Assembly: GCA_026413225.1 (NCBI GenBank) | Contig: CM048552.1 | Coordinates: forward strand, 169,768,053 to 169,832,052 | Length of the DNA stretch: 64,000 nt | Direction: 5' to 3' | From: Otis tarda | Taxonomy: Eukaryota > Chordata > Aves > Otidiformes > Otididae | In this document: piece by piece, positions 14,969-26,262 of the stretch | How the letters are laid out: each line of letters starts with the position of its first letter | Position numbering within the stretch: position 1 is the stretch's first letter | Notes under the pieces: model-generated | What the model saw: only the letters and a program-made list of their open reading frames with translations | The model's database searches: none | What the model was told of the DNA's origin: nothing | Program-made: the position numbers and the translations under genes

Positions 14969-17000
14969 TATTTTTTTTTCCTGAAAATGTGAAAAAACCT
15001 ATAGGGCAGTGAGTGCAGCTGGTGACCACACAATCCTCTTTCTGACTTCCCACCCTATGCGTGACCTTCCCTTTTTCATGGAGTTAAGCACAAAACACGG
15101 TACCTCGCAAGGAAGAAGACAGGTGAAATTTTTTTTTTACTAGACCAGAATTACAATTTTATAAAGTACCCTTTTAACGCTAAAAGTGTAGAAAAATCCC
15201 AGTCTTTGTGACATGTAAGTCTCCTATTACTTGTTGATACCACAAAAAGCGTTGTTGACACCTACATACACATCAGGTTTAGATGTGAAACATCTTGCTA
15301 GCAGGTATAGTGTTGGCCAGAATGAGACAGCCATTATAAAAATGTTTATGTTAGAAAATACAAACTATACATGTGAAAACATGAGAAAATTCAGATTGTC
15401 CTTCTTTGATTTTGCATATTTCATTTTAGCTCTGGCTTTGTAGCAACAGATAAGGAATCAGCAAACTGCATCCATGCTGAAAAAAAAATGAAAAAAAAAG
15501 AAGAAAAAAGCTCTCCTCATGGTTTATCCCACTTATAGCAATCTACTAAAATGTATCAAAAACCAAAAGAATGGAGGGCCTTTGCTTTCCTTCCCCATCA
15601 GAATGACTGGTGCAGAAAAACTGACACTTGTTCAGAGTCACACCAGCTGCAATCCCTCCCTCTTCCAAGCACCAGCCCTCCATCACTTTGGGGATGCATC
15701 TGTCACTGCAACACAATCTTTATTTGTTATTATATTTGTCTGTGTTTTTACATTTAATCTGGTTTGTTTAGCACGTCTTCCCTATTGTTTTCTCATTCTT
15801 ATGCATATATTCAACTCTGCAGCTCAGTCAGTTTGAAAGCAAAAAAAACCACTGGAAATATCATATTTCATATATTTCACATAATTTTGAACATTTTCAG
15901 CTTGAGCCACCACCAGAACACAGAAGATAATTTTGACAAAACAAAATTTGGCAGACTCGTTGCTCTTGGTTCATAGTTTCTTTTTTGATTCTTATTGTGC
16001 ACATTTCTGGAAGTTTACAGTTTCCTGAAACGAACACTGTCCCTCCATTTCTGGGAAGGAAAGCAGGACAGCTCGAGATAAAATTGTGTCACAGATTTCT
16101 CAGTCCAGTGTTTCTCTCAAACCAAAATAAAGAGTCCTTCTTAGACTCGAGGAGAGATAAAGTATGCACACCAATTAACAGAAGCCGCTTGTTTTCTCAT
16201 TTTGCATGAGCAAAAGTGAGAAGACTCTTAGCTCAAAACAGTGAGCACGATCTGGAAGAACTGGCATTTCTCTGGATAAGCCTGTAGCCAGAAAGAGATG
16301 ACGGGAATGTTTTGTAGAAGAGAAAAAGAAAAAACAAGGCAACCCATTTCATTTTAAAGGCTGCTTCCCAACACTATTCTGCCTGAAATGGCAGAAGGTC
16401 TTTGTGATACTAGCTGGAACTGCTGTGAGGTAATTATCTGTAGTTACATAAAGGAACCTAATGCTAGCCCAGCAAATTGTCTAAAAGAAGGGAAGGTATT
16501 CCTTGTTAAATGTTTTGTCATGATGACCATGCCCTTTATTTATCTCTAACACAACATGCTTATTCTGCCCCATCTACTGTTTTCACCCCGCAAATTTATG
16601 AGGCTCTATTAATCTTCTGCCCTGCTGACTCTCTCTGTTGCAAAGTGTCAGCAGACTTTTGTACCTTGCTAATGTACAAAGTGCTTCCTATGAGTAATAT
16701 CAGCATTTTGCCTTTTAATTGCACATATAATTTTTAGGTCTTACAGCTAATAAGGGAATTGAGACCACAGTTCATCATTGTCTCGAATGGTACTCCAGGG
16801 GTGTAGGGACTGTAGAAGCTCAGAGAAGAATATACTTGTCCTCGTTCCAGGCAATAGTTTCTCTCATTACAGCAGCCCCATTCACACCAGTCCAGTTACA
16901 GGTCTGCCAGCATTTCCATTATAAGTCCTGCTTTTTGGCATTTCAAAACTGTTGTAAAAATTTATAAAACATAGCATACATTCTTTCATTCTTTGTTTTT

Positions 17001-17072
17001 CCATTATTATTATGCATTATTGTTTCTGCATCATTATTATTATTTTACTGTTATTATTATTACAACTTTCTA
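17001..17072. repeat. (ATT)n-rich imperfect microsatellite
   Basis: Repeated ATT/TTA units interrupted by short unique words. This is an ordinary low-complexity tract. Confidence 0.75.
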
Positions 17073-18865
17073 TATAAGTTGATTTTATTATTTTAAAAAC
17101 CTCATTACTTGCAGGGGAGCAAAATGGTGCTTTGCTCATATTCAAACTAGGTTTTGAGTCTGTTGATAGCTTCTTCCATCTTTTCTGTTCGAACTCAAAA
17201 TTTAAAAATAATAGTATGGTGCTAATTTGGAACAATGCACAGTGATTTTATACTAACAACCTTCAACACGGACTTTCACCCTCACTTTGAAATGCACATT
17301 ACTGAGAAGTATTCCTATTGTTCAACCAGTTGGAAGGAAAAATACAAGTTTGCCTTCCTTTTTTCTATGGTAGTTGATTAGAGAGATCTCATGTATCATA
17401 AGCTGGAGGGTTTGAAGAACATGTGCCAAATTGTGCAATTAAACATTTCTCTCATAAGTATTCAAAGCAATAAAAAGTAAGCAAATTGACTACTGGAATA
17501 TCATGCCACGGGAGCTGCTTATAAGAAAATGACAGCTTGTTCTTAACTATTGGACACCACTTTATTGTGGAAAAGTCCACAGAAGAATCAGAGGTCTGGT
17601 CTATTTTTCAGGAATGGAGCAAACCCAGACATCACTTTGAGGGAGGGGGCTAAAAAGGGGCTGTGGCTATATGGCCTCGGAAGACACTTTTCTATCAGAA
17701 GACGAGAAGTTTCTATTTGACCTCAGATGGCTCATGCCATGTAGATCAGCCGCTTATTTTAATTTCCCCTGCCCCTGGACACCTGTGATATGATACCTAG
17801 GTGAGGTAAGACTTCAGAACCTCTCATGTCTTCCCTCTGGTTTCCTCAGGCTTGTCCCACAGTTTGCCAACATCTGGATCATATTGGCTATTCATCTCAA
17901 GGTTTTTAACATTGGTTGTTATATCCTCTCCAGTTCCAGTACTGTTGTTATAAAGTGATGTATTATTCATGCAATCCAGGGCTCAATTTTCAAACTTGTG
18001 GACTGCATACTATATTACCATCATAAATATTGATTTCAAGGCACCCACAAGCATTTTTAGTCCTTCACTGAAAACACAAAAAAAGAGACATCTGTACTCT
18101 GTGGAACATAAAATCAAAGGCTGCATACACATGGCACAACGGGATGCCAATCTAGAGATCCCAGATAGATGTCCGGGCACACAGTAGGCACTTGTGCAGA
18201 TATGTGTCAAGGCCTACAAGCTGTGTAGCCCTCATCTCCACATGTCTAGGGGCTCAGATTAAGTAACCGTGACTCTCTTGATGAGTTTGGACCCTTCACT
18301 GCATTGATACTTCTACACCGCTTACTCTTCCAGGGTCAACTCACTGAATGGTGGCGGCATGCTGACAGATGGCTTTGATCAACAAGTCAGACTATAATAA
18401 TAACAAAAAAGGAGAGGAACAAAGGCCACGGTTTACATAATGCTACAACTAATTTTGAACATTCAAGTGGTTTTGTCCTCTTATGAAAGCCCATTCTTTT
18501 TTGCTTATTTGTGGGACAAAGATTATGAGATGAACAGTAAAACGTGCATTAGCTGGGTGCAAGGGGAGAAAGGGAAGGAGGGTTTCAAACAGGCTCTGGG
18601 TGAGCATTCACGAACTTCCTCATGAACTGGATCCTTACTCCGGCTTTTTGGCTCCTTGTTTGCTTTGGTGGAAAGATTACCCCAGTTTCAACTGCACAGA
18701 GCCTTACTGTTACCACTGTTACCACATTTCTGAGAAAAAAAAATCCCAACTATACCCTTTCCAGCCAAGTTTCTCACCTGAGTTAAGAATGATGTTGTCA
18801 CTATTTGTCAAAAACACCAGCACTGTCTGAAAAAAACACTGCAAAGTACTCTTAAGGGAAGGATT

Positions 18866-18926
18866 TTGTGTGTGTATACATATACATATACACATGTATG
18901 AATGTGTGTATGTATACATGTATTTA
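18866..18926. repeat. TG/TACA-rich imperfect microsatellite
   Basis: A TGTGTGTG start runs into alternating TATACA and TGTATG words over about 60 bases. Alternating purine-pyrimidine character makes it a typical length-variable simple repeat. Confidence 0.75.
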
Positions 18927-19430
18927 TAACAATGACAAAGTATAAATAACTTTTAAAAGATCCATATATTGGAGATAAGTAAGGTTCACTGTACAGTCTC
19001 TCAGTCGTCAGCATTACAGCAGACACATATTCACACCTCCTGAACCGCACAACCGAATTACAGGCCTTACACTTTCCAGTATCCCCTGTCTATGTTACTT
19101 ACTTTAAAACGCTACCGTAAAAATTCCTATTAACATCAATACTGCTGATAGCAGGAATAAACCTAGAAATATGCATTTGGTGGATTTGGGAAAAAAAAAT
19201 AGAGCACCATAGAGACTTCTAAAAAAAGGTTTTTAGGCCAGAAGTAGCTTCATAAAGACATAACTAAATGTGCACAGTATTAAATACTGATGAAACACAG
19301 ACATTTCAATTAGCTTTTCTAAAAAGGTTACCCAAATGTTCATCACTATATATTCTTCCATTTAAATTGCTTTTATCATCTCCTTTTTTATTATTTTATT
19401 GTTAAACAGCTTGAAATATTTTTTTCTTAC

Positions 19431-19500
19431 CTGTCATGAAAATGCCTTTCCTCCAGTTTTCCTTTGTAGGTGCCATTACTGTGTCTCCCCTCAATGAAGA
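19431..19500 (-). CDS. Candidate internal exon, unrecognised protein
   Basis: On the minus strand a 70-base segment lies between a plausible acceptor (pyrimidine-rich stretch ending TAGTCAG) and a strong donor (ACAG followed by GTAAGAA). Two of its three frames are open. The frame that skips two bases reads F-I-E-G-R-H-S-N-G-T-Y-K-G-K-L-E-E-R-H-F. That phase is what a preceding exon ending one base into a codon would need, as the candidate at 45199-45463 does. The exon would end two bases into a codon. I do not recognise the peptide, and a 70-base open stretch with splice-like edges can arise by chance, so confidence is low. Confidence 0.2.
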
Positions 19501-20500
19501 CTGACTATTTCAAAAGAAAGTACTAACCTTAACTTATCTGTCTAGTTAAAAATAAAATTAGTTCTAAACTTCTGAAGCTTATAGTCTTTCAGTTCTTGAA
19601 ATGTTTATGAAAAATTTCTTTCCTACACTGACTGCATGAACTTGACTTCTTTATTTCTTTTTCTGGTTCCTCTTTATAGACTGGAAGTAAGTACTGCACA
19701 TAGCAGATTATCAAATGCACTTAAAACAAAGCTAGACTACATTAATTAGTGTTGTATGTGCACTTGAAGTGGGTAATATAGTTCATCCTCTGGCACTCAG
19801 CTCATTAATTTCAAAATGTATGTTACTAAACCTCTTATCTTGGTTTTATCTAATTAAATTATTAAGATGAAACTTAATAAAATCAGAGGGTTTTAAATGT
19901 CATTCAAGGCACAGCTACAATTAAGAGATCAAATATTCATAGTTTTAGAAGACTCAACCCAGCAAGACCACTTTTTTTTGCATGATCAATTTTGTGATAA
20001 TTTTTTTCCGAACTGAACTGTCTTTATTTCAATAATGTTATGATTTGCAAAGATAGACAGGAAATTAGTACAAACCACTCTAAACAGATAGGTTAATTAA
20101 GGTCCAGTCTAGTATTGATACGTACATATTATAAACATTTAAATAGTATAGATTAACAATGGCCTTGGAGCTAAAATGGTGCTGCAGGTTCTTACTGTCC
20201 TCTAAATACTGTGGTGTCACTGGGCCAGCTGAAGTTACTGTCAGAGTGATCTGGATGGCTAAGCACAAGCATCTGGTATCTTCTAGGCACCCTGATTTAT
20301 CCAAGACATTCAGTAGCAGATATGACATAGGCATTACCTTTGCCCTTCTGTGGCAGCAGCTGGAGACAAGGCCAGACAGCCAAGAGCATTTAAAATGGCG
20401 ATAAATATCTGTATTGAGAATTATCTGAATTATCTCTGGACAATCCAGATATTGTGTGCTGTAAAGACTTAAATAAGTTTGTTCTAGGAAGAGAAATATG

Positions 20501-20882
20501 GAATCATAGAGTAACCTGGAATCACTACCTTGCAGCCAGTCAAAATAACAAGTACCAATCACAGACCTATTCAGGCTGGAAGGGGACTTCAGGAGGTTTT
20601 TATTCCAATGCCCTGCTCAAAGCAGGAGGAGCTCTGAGGTCAGACCAGGTTGCTCAAGTCTGTGTCTAGTCATCTCTTGAAAACCTCCAAGGACAAAGAC
20701 AGCATTACCTCTTTGGGAAACCTGCTCCACTGCCTGACTCTCCTCACGGGAAACAAGTTTCTCCTTATATGAAGTCCGAGCATCTCTTGTTTCAACTTAT
20801 GCCCATTGCATTTTGTCCTCTCCTCACACAACACTGAAGAGCTTTGCTCTCTCTTCTTGATGGCATCATTGTAGGATTTGGA
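20501..20882 (-). mobile_element. Diverged CR1 LINE 3' region
   Basis: Read on the minus strand this is an old CR1 3' region. It contains a degenerate GAATCATAGAG terminus, the 'ggctggaaggggacttcagg' block, the 'accaggttgctcaag' block, the 'aacctgctccactgcctgac' block and part of the ORF2 C-terminal coding segment. Terminal repeats are degraded, and about 30 unrelated bases separate the terminus from the body. It differs clearly from the younger copies at 22318-24420 and 33363-35000, so it belongs to another subfamily or is older. Coding frames are not intact. Confidence 0.85.
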
Positions 20883-22317
20883 AGTCAACACACAACACTG
20901 GATCTATCAGAGTTTTAGCTCCCACAGCTGATTCACCTGGTACTGGAAAGCTTCTTCAGAGGATTCAACCAGAGTTACAGTCTGTGACTAAACACAAAAG
21001 AGCTATGAGAGCTCAAAAGTTGCCATGGATGTGCGATATTGACAGCTACAGTCTGCATGATCTGATTCTCTGGCTGAGCCCTGGAATAGCGGCAGAAATA
21101 GTCTGTAGCCTTAAGATAGGTATCCATGGCAGGCGGCCCCACCTACAGAGGCTATTTAGAAATATTTCAGAGAAAAAAAAAGCCTCTACGGAAAGCAAGT
21201 TTGAAGCAACTATACAAAAGAAGTAGTAACAAGGAGCACAAGCATATCACAAAAGGAGGATGCAGCTTCACTGGCTGGTCATATTTTGAACTTTGAATTC
21301 TGTACACAGATGGTTGACAGTATACAAGTTGTGCCATAACTAGCTAACATTCTGCAGATATTGCATACCAAGAACTTGGGGAATGGCTATGCTTAGGGTT
21401 GCAAAGTCAAGCACTCCAAAAGTCAGAAAGTGTTAGGGTTTGATATAGGCAAAAAAAAAAAAAAGTTACATTAGTCCAAAGCAATCCTCCTCATTCAGGC
21501 TTAACTAGAGGGTGATGGTATAAATATATGATTTTCCAGGGTTTCACAGGTGTTTTCTGACGAAAGAGTAACAGAATGGCAATAGCCAGTCTGCACTCAA
21601 AGGGTTTATCTCAGACCGTCATACTTCCCTCATACTCAAAGCTTCTTCCTTCTGCTGCATTCCTTGCAAATATTTCCAGCCACAGGCTTCCGTCCTTTCC
21701 ACCTTCAGCACCTAAACTTTCTGTGCCTATACCTAGCCTCCAGTTTTCAGACTTGTCATCCCAGCCCTGTTGTCCTTGATCAACTTGCACAGATGGATGC
21801 TGCTACTCAGCACTTCCCATCTGCAGCTGAGTTTCCTCTTTCCACGCCTGCCCTTAGACCAGTGAGGTAGCTTGAACCTCTGTGATTTGAATTCACGTCT
21901 ACAGTGAAGCAGACTGAAGTGTTTGTAGTGTTCACTATCTCCAGCAGTGAATACGTTGCCTGTCACAGGGTAAGGCACATGTCTGCTTATGTCACAAGCT
22001 GAACACGAAGTGTCAAGAGGCCGAGGCCCAGGGCACGGGCATGGATGCATGTAATGAGCTGTGTAAATCTGATGGTAAAACCCTTAATGCGTGATGGGCT
22101 AGCATCTCTAACGCAGCCTGGACAGATGCTATACTAATGCCTGTGGAATTTGTGTGCAGCATCTCCATAGCTTTGATTTGGGTTAAGAGAGGATTTTATC
22201 ACCTTTCTACCCTCCCTTGGCCCCTCAAAATCTCCTTCAGGATGTTGCCTTCACAGAAATAGTTGAATTCCATTTTGACTGCTGCAGGAGCCAGTCACTT
22301 AAATATGGCTGTAAATA
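20883..22317. other. Non-coding stretch, nothing recognised
   Basis: No repeat family, RNA gene or exon could be supported. Base composition is somewhat more GC-rich after 21580, but the open frames there (Ser/Pro/Leu-rich) have no recognisable domain. Confidence 0.5.
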
Positions 22318-22325
22318 TCATAGAA

Positions 22326-24305
22326 TCATAGAATGTTTAGAGTTGGAAGGGACCCATGCCTCTCTAGTTTAGAGAGAAGGATGTCATGCGGGACAGTGTC
22401 AAAAGCTTTGCACAAGTCCAGGTAGACGATATCCGTTGCCCGTCCCTTGTCCACCGATGCTGTTACCCCGTCATAAAAGGCCACCAAATTGGTCAGGCAC
22501 GATCTGCCCTTGGTGAAGCCATGTTGGCTGTCACCAACCACCTCCTTGCTCTCCATGTGCCTTAGCATGGTTTCCAGGAGAATCTGCTCCATGACCTTGC
22601 CAGGCACGGAGGTGAGGCTGACCGGCCTGTAGTTGCCCGGGTCTTCCTTACTCCCCTTTTTAAAAATGGGGGTTATGTTCCCTCTCTTCCAGTCATCGGG
22701 GACCTCACCAGACCTCCACGATTTCTCAAATATGATGGCCAGTGGCTTGGCAACTTCATCCGCCAGTTCCTTCAGGACGCGCGGATGGATCTCATCAGGC
22801 CCCATGGACTTATGCACCTTCAAGTTCCTTAGATGGTCCTGAACCTGCTCTTCGAGCACCGTGGGCGGTTCTTCATCCTCACAGTCCCTGCCTGTGCCTT
22901 CCACAGCTTGGGTGGGGAGACAAGAGCCCTTATCAGTGAAGACTGAGGCAAAAAAGTCGTTGAGTACCTCAGCCTTCTCCACATCCCGGGTAACCACGAC
23001 ACCCGTTACCTTCCGGAGGGGGCCTACATTCTCCTTGGATTTTCTTTTGTCCCCTACATACCTGTAAAAGCTTTTCTTGTTACTTTTTATATCCCTGGCC
23101 AGATTCGATTCCATCAGGGCTTTAGCCTTCCTCACCCTATCCCTGGCCGCTCGCACAGCCACTCGGTAGTCCTCCCAGGCTACCTGCCCCCGCTTCCACC
23201 CTCTATAGGCTTCCTTCTTTACTTTCAGTTGGTCCAGGAGCTCCTTGCTCATCCACGCTGGCCTCTTGGCCTTTTTGCCCGACTTCTTCTTCATCGGGAT
23301 GCACCTCTGCTGAGCTTGGACGAGGTGCTCCTTAAATATGGACCAAATTTCCTGGTCCCCTCTTCCCTCCAGGGCCGCCTCCCATGGCACTTTGCCCATG
23401 AGGTTCCTGAAGAGGCCAAAGTCCGCCTTCCGGAAATCTAGGGCAGAGAGCTTACTGTGCAGTTTCCTCGCCGCCCCGTGGATCTTGAATTCCACCGCGT
23501 CATGGTCACTGCAGCCAAGGCTGTCCATCAGTTTCACGTCCCCCACCAGCCCCTCCCTGTTGGTGAGCACAAGGTCCAGCATGGCACCCCTCCTTGTCGG
23601 CTTCTCTATCGCCTGCAGGAGGAAGTTATCGTCCACACATTCCAGGAACCTCCTGGACTGCCTGTGCCCTGCTGTGTTGTCTCTCCAACAGATGTCAGGG
23701 TGGTTGAAGTCCCCCATGAGGACCAGGGCTTGTGACTGCTGTGAGGCTGCTCCTATCTGCCTATAGAGCGCCTCGTCCGCTCTGTCTTCCTGGCCAGGCG
23801 GCCTGTAACAGACCCCCACCGTAACATCCCCCGTCCGTCCCTGTCCTCTGATCTTGACCCATAAGCTCTCTGTCAGCTCCTCCCCCATCCCCAGGCGGAG
23901 CTCCACGCACTCCAGCCGGTTGCTGACATAGAGAGTGACACCCCCTCCTCGTCTTCCCTGCCTGTCTTTTCTAAAAAGCCTGTACCCCTCCATGTTGACG
24001 CTCCAGTCGTAAGAGCCGTCCCACCACGTCTCCGTGATGCCAACAAGGTCGTAGCCCTGCTCGCACGCACGCATCTCCAGTTCTTCCTGTTTACTCCCCA
24101 TGCTGCGTGCGTTGGTATAGAGACACTTCAGCAGGGTCCTCGATAAAACCGACTTGCTGGCTGGAGTGACAGGTGTTCTTTTGTATTGCAGATTAGGTTT
24201 ATTTGCACCTACCTGCGATCCCTCCCTGACTTCTGGGCGCTTGGTGCTGGCACTGGCGCCATGCCGATAGCCGTGGGCTGAACTGTGCTCCCCCTCCCCC
24301 AGCAA
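22326..24305 (-). CDS. CR1 ORF2: endonuclease plus partial reverse transcriptase
   Basis: An open frame of 659 codons without a stop. Residues about 60-275 form an APE-type endonuclease, the family that nicks target DNA for LINE integration: T-N-A-R-S (64-68), G-I-T-E-T-W-W (89-95), [14 protein letters not shown] (197-204) and the catalytic S-D-H-D (266-269). A basic linker follows. The RT part starts with [10 protein letters not shown] (499-508), N-Y-R-P-V-S-L (558-564) and motif A with L-D-L-C-K-A-F-D near 629-636. The frame then runs eight codons into 3'-terminal sequence and stops inside the terminal repeat. Motifs B and C (the second catalytic Asp pair) are missing, so it cannot be an active RT. 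The given 5' limit is a TTG just past the ORF1 stop; the first ATG is residue 69, inside the endonuclease. In-frame integrity over 2 kb suggests a fairly recent insertion. Confidence 0.85.
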   Translation of the reverse strand: MLGEGEHSSAHGYRHGASASTKRPEVREGSQVGANKPNLQYKRTPVTPASKSVLSRTLLKCLYTNARSMGSKQEELEMRACEQGYDLVGITETWWDGSYDWSVNMEGYRLFRKDRQGRRGGGVTLYVSNRLECVELRLGMGEELTESLWVKIRGQGRTGDVTVGVCYRPPGQEDRADEALYRQIGAASQQSQALVLMGDFNHPDICWRDNTAGHRQSRRFLECVDDNFLLQAIEKPTRRGAMLDLVLTNREGLVGDVKLMDSLGCSDHDAVEFKIHGAARKLHSKLSALDFRKADFGLFRNLMGKVPWEAALEGRGDQEIWSIFKEHLVQAQQRCIPMKKKSGKKAKRPAWMSKELLDQLKVKKEAYRGWKRGQVAWEDYRVAVRAARDRVRKAKALMESNLARDIKSNKKSFYRYVGDKRKSKENVGPLRKVTGVVVTRDVEKAEVLNDFFASVFTDKGSCLPTQAVEGTGRDCEDEEPPTVLEEQVQDHLRNLKVHKSMGPDEIHPRVLKELADEVAKPLAIIFEKSWRSGEVPDDWKRGNITPIFKKGSKEDPGNYRPVSLTSVPGKVMEQILLETMLRHMESKEVVGDSQHGFTKGRSCLTNLVAFYDGVTASVDKGRATDIVYLDLCKAFDTVPHDILLSKLERHGSLPTLNIL

Positions 24306-24420
24306 GACTAGTTTAAAGCCCTCCGGACAAGTCTGGCAAGCCTACGTCCAAGCACACTCTTGCCCTTCTCATTTAGGTGTACGCCATCCTGCCCTAGCAG
24401 CCCGGGCCTGGTACATAGAA
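24306..24420 (-). pseudogene. CR1 ORF1 C-terminal remnant (esterase block)
   Basis: A frame different from ORF2 reads R-P-G-L-L-G-Q-D-G-V-H-L-N-E-K-G-K-S and then a basic tail ([12 protein letters not shown]) to a TAG at 24308-24310. The D-G-V-H motif is the last conserved block of the SGNH/esterase domain carried by CR1 ORF1 proteins, and the ending is typical of that protein. Only this C-terminus is present, because the element is truncated at its 5' side. The ORF2 frame is already open across the ORF1 stop, so the two frames overlap here. Confidence 0.7.
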
Positions 24421-26208
24421 GAGCTGGTGCAGGCAGCGAGCTGAGGGACACAGCATCTTGGGAAGTGTGTGTGGATACAGCAGGTTCCAGTCAGGAGAAA
24501 CCTCCTGCCACGAAGTCAAGAGCCAGGAGGTTAGGTGCTTGGCAGCCTCTTGCCTATTAAGAAGCAGCATTTCAGATTTCTCACTAAATCTCTTTCCACA
24601 CAGTTATCCTCAAACTAAAAGACCAAAAATCAATCCATTGCTCTGCCTTGAAAGTTATCAGTCTCCAAAATGGTGAATTCAGTAAATCCAGTGTTTCCTC
24701 TCTGTTGTTCACACCATTATGACTTTGGCTGCAAGTCCTGCTCAGGATAAGTAAAAATGAAAGTGACTTGTCTATCTGTCAGATCTACACATGCACTTCC
24801 AGAAATAAGTACGGATGCTCTCATAGGAATGACAATCATCATTTAGCAACAAAAATACTAGAAGGTATTCTAATTTAAAGGAATTTTAAAAAGAAACAAA
24901 AAGAAAAATTTCTTTGAGGCAACCAAGGTGTCTATCCTGCTTTGTCTACTTTTATCTTCTGAGAATGCTTAGGTAAACACCCACAATCTTCATAAGCACA
25001 GACCAGCTCAGTGAGAAAGGTTGGTATGCTATAAAAGACTCATTGTCTATGTTCATTTTAGATTGTACCTACAGAGGATTTATAGAAACAATACCTAGGT
25101 GGCACTGAGGAGGCTATCAGTGCTATTTACAGACAATTTAAAGGAATAAACCTGCAGTTACGCCTGTGTTTGCTTTCCCTTGTGGTCTCCCTGCAACCCT
25201 TTCTAATCCTATTGTGACTTGATTGTTTCACAGCAAAGTGCTCCACAGAGGCCAGTAATTGGCACACAGGTTCAAATTAGATTGCTGTGTGTTTAGGAAA
25301 GCAGGGGTCATTTCCCATCAGCACCACTCATTAAGAAGCAGAGTGCTAAGTTTTCTATTACAAAAAACACTTGCATGTAAGTGTGTGCATGCTCGGGAGG
25401 GGGATTTTATGTATAACCTAGAGCAGAATGAGTCTGTGATCAACAATATGCAAAACAACTTTGGCAAAGGAATATATTAACTGTATACTCAACAACAGTT
25501 TTCTTAATTCTGCATCTGTCTGGCCGTCACACACAAATTCCTTTTCACCATGTAAATATGAAGTCAAACATGTGGGTGAATTCAGAAACTGCCTTGAAGG
25601 CAGTTGAAAACTTAGCCTTGTGTGCCCCTGGCTGCTGTGAATTTTAATCAGGTTCTTGGCGTTAATTGCACATCAGCCCAGTTTCAGTTCCGTGCACTCA
25701 AGGCCCCAGACAGCTCCTGCGCATTTGCTGTGGGGAGGAAAGAGAAGCTGGGGTTCAGAAATGAGGCGGTTGGGCACCAGATTAGCTGAAGGAAGAGGGA
25801 TAACATCAGTTTGGACCAGAAAGGAGAGTGAAGGGCAGGTAGGATTAAAAAATAAAAGAAAGAAGGAAAATATCTGTCAGGAGGAGCAAACACCTATGCC
25901 ACAAGCTTCATTCTTCCTGGCGACAAACAACTAATCATTTGATGATGTTTCAACAGAGGGGAGGTATTTGGGTAATTCTTGCCTCACCTGAGAAACCCTG
26001 GGCACCTGACCCTCCCCAAATGCTGAGTAGCATCCTTTCCTCGAGGATGACTAAGGGAGGTGTCTATCTATGTCCTGCCTGCGGCTCCTTTAGAAACCAG
26101 AAGGCAGGCGCTGCAGCTCTCACGCCTCTGGGGAAATCTCACTTGCTCGGCTTGCATCAACCATTTTTAACTCGGGCAGTATCATTACTGTGGTGTAGCT
26201 CCCGTTTT

Positions 26209-26262
26209 GCATAATAGCCTAGCGGTTAGAGGTCCCCTGCCCGAAAGAGGACACCCGGGGTG
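26209..26262 (+). repeat. Possible tRNA-derived SINE head (Pol III A-box-like)
   Basis: The word TAGCCTAGCGGTTAGAG fits the Pol III internal A-box consensus, and it resembles the head shared by many amniote tRNA-derived SINEs (TAGC..AG.GGTTAGAG). The following bases only loosely resemble the rest of such a head (CCTG, then AGAGGACACC, then CGGGG). No clear B box follows at the expected spacing. It may be a worn SINE relic or a chance match. Confidence 0.25.

Larger units (their letters stand above)
14969..20500. other. AT-rich non-coding stretch with simple repeats
   Basis: Apart from an (ATT)n-rich patch at 17001-17072, a TG/TA-rich patch at 18866-18926 and one low-confidence candidate exon (19431-19500), nothing was recognised. 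Open frames are short and biased toward Cys, Phe, Ser and Leu. Confidence 0.55.
22318..24420 (-). mobile_element. CR1 LINE, 5'-truncated and internally deleted
   Basis: This minus-strand CR1 is the best-preserved repeat of the window. On the + strand it begins with the CR1 3' terminus (TCATAGAATCATAGAATG, then GTTGGAAGGGACC). At 22352-22355 it switches straight into the RT coding region just after motif A. From there it runs through the RT fingers, the linker and a complete endonuclease region to the last codons of ORF1. RT motifs B and C, the thumb and most of the 3' UTR are absent. The ORF1 end is recognisable by D-G-V-H-L-N-E-K-G, the last block of the esterase domain known in CR1 ORF1, followed by a TAG at 24308-24310. 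The upstream boundary is uncertain: CR1-like sequence is clear to about 24420, and related sequence could extend to about 24545. Confidence 0.95.

Noticed and set aside
20080..20562. 160-codon minus-strand open frame as a gene
   Set aside because: Its N-terminal end lies in the diverged CR1 and the rest has no recognisable domain. The composition is like other chance frames nearby.
22633..23766. Plus-strand open frames opposite the CR1 ORF2
   Set aside because: They are shadows of the minus-strand ORF2 frame, with no domain of their own.
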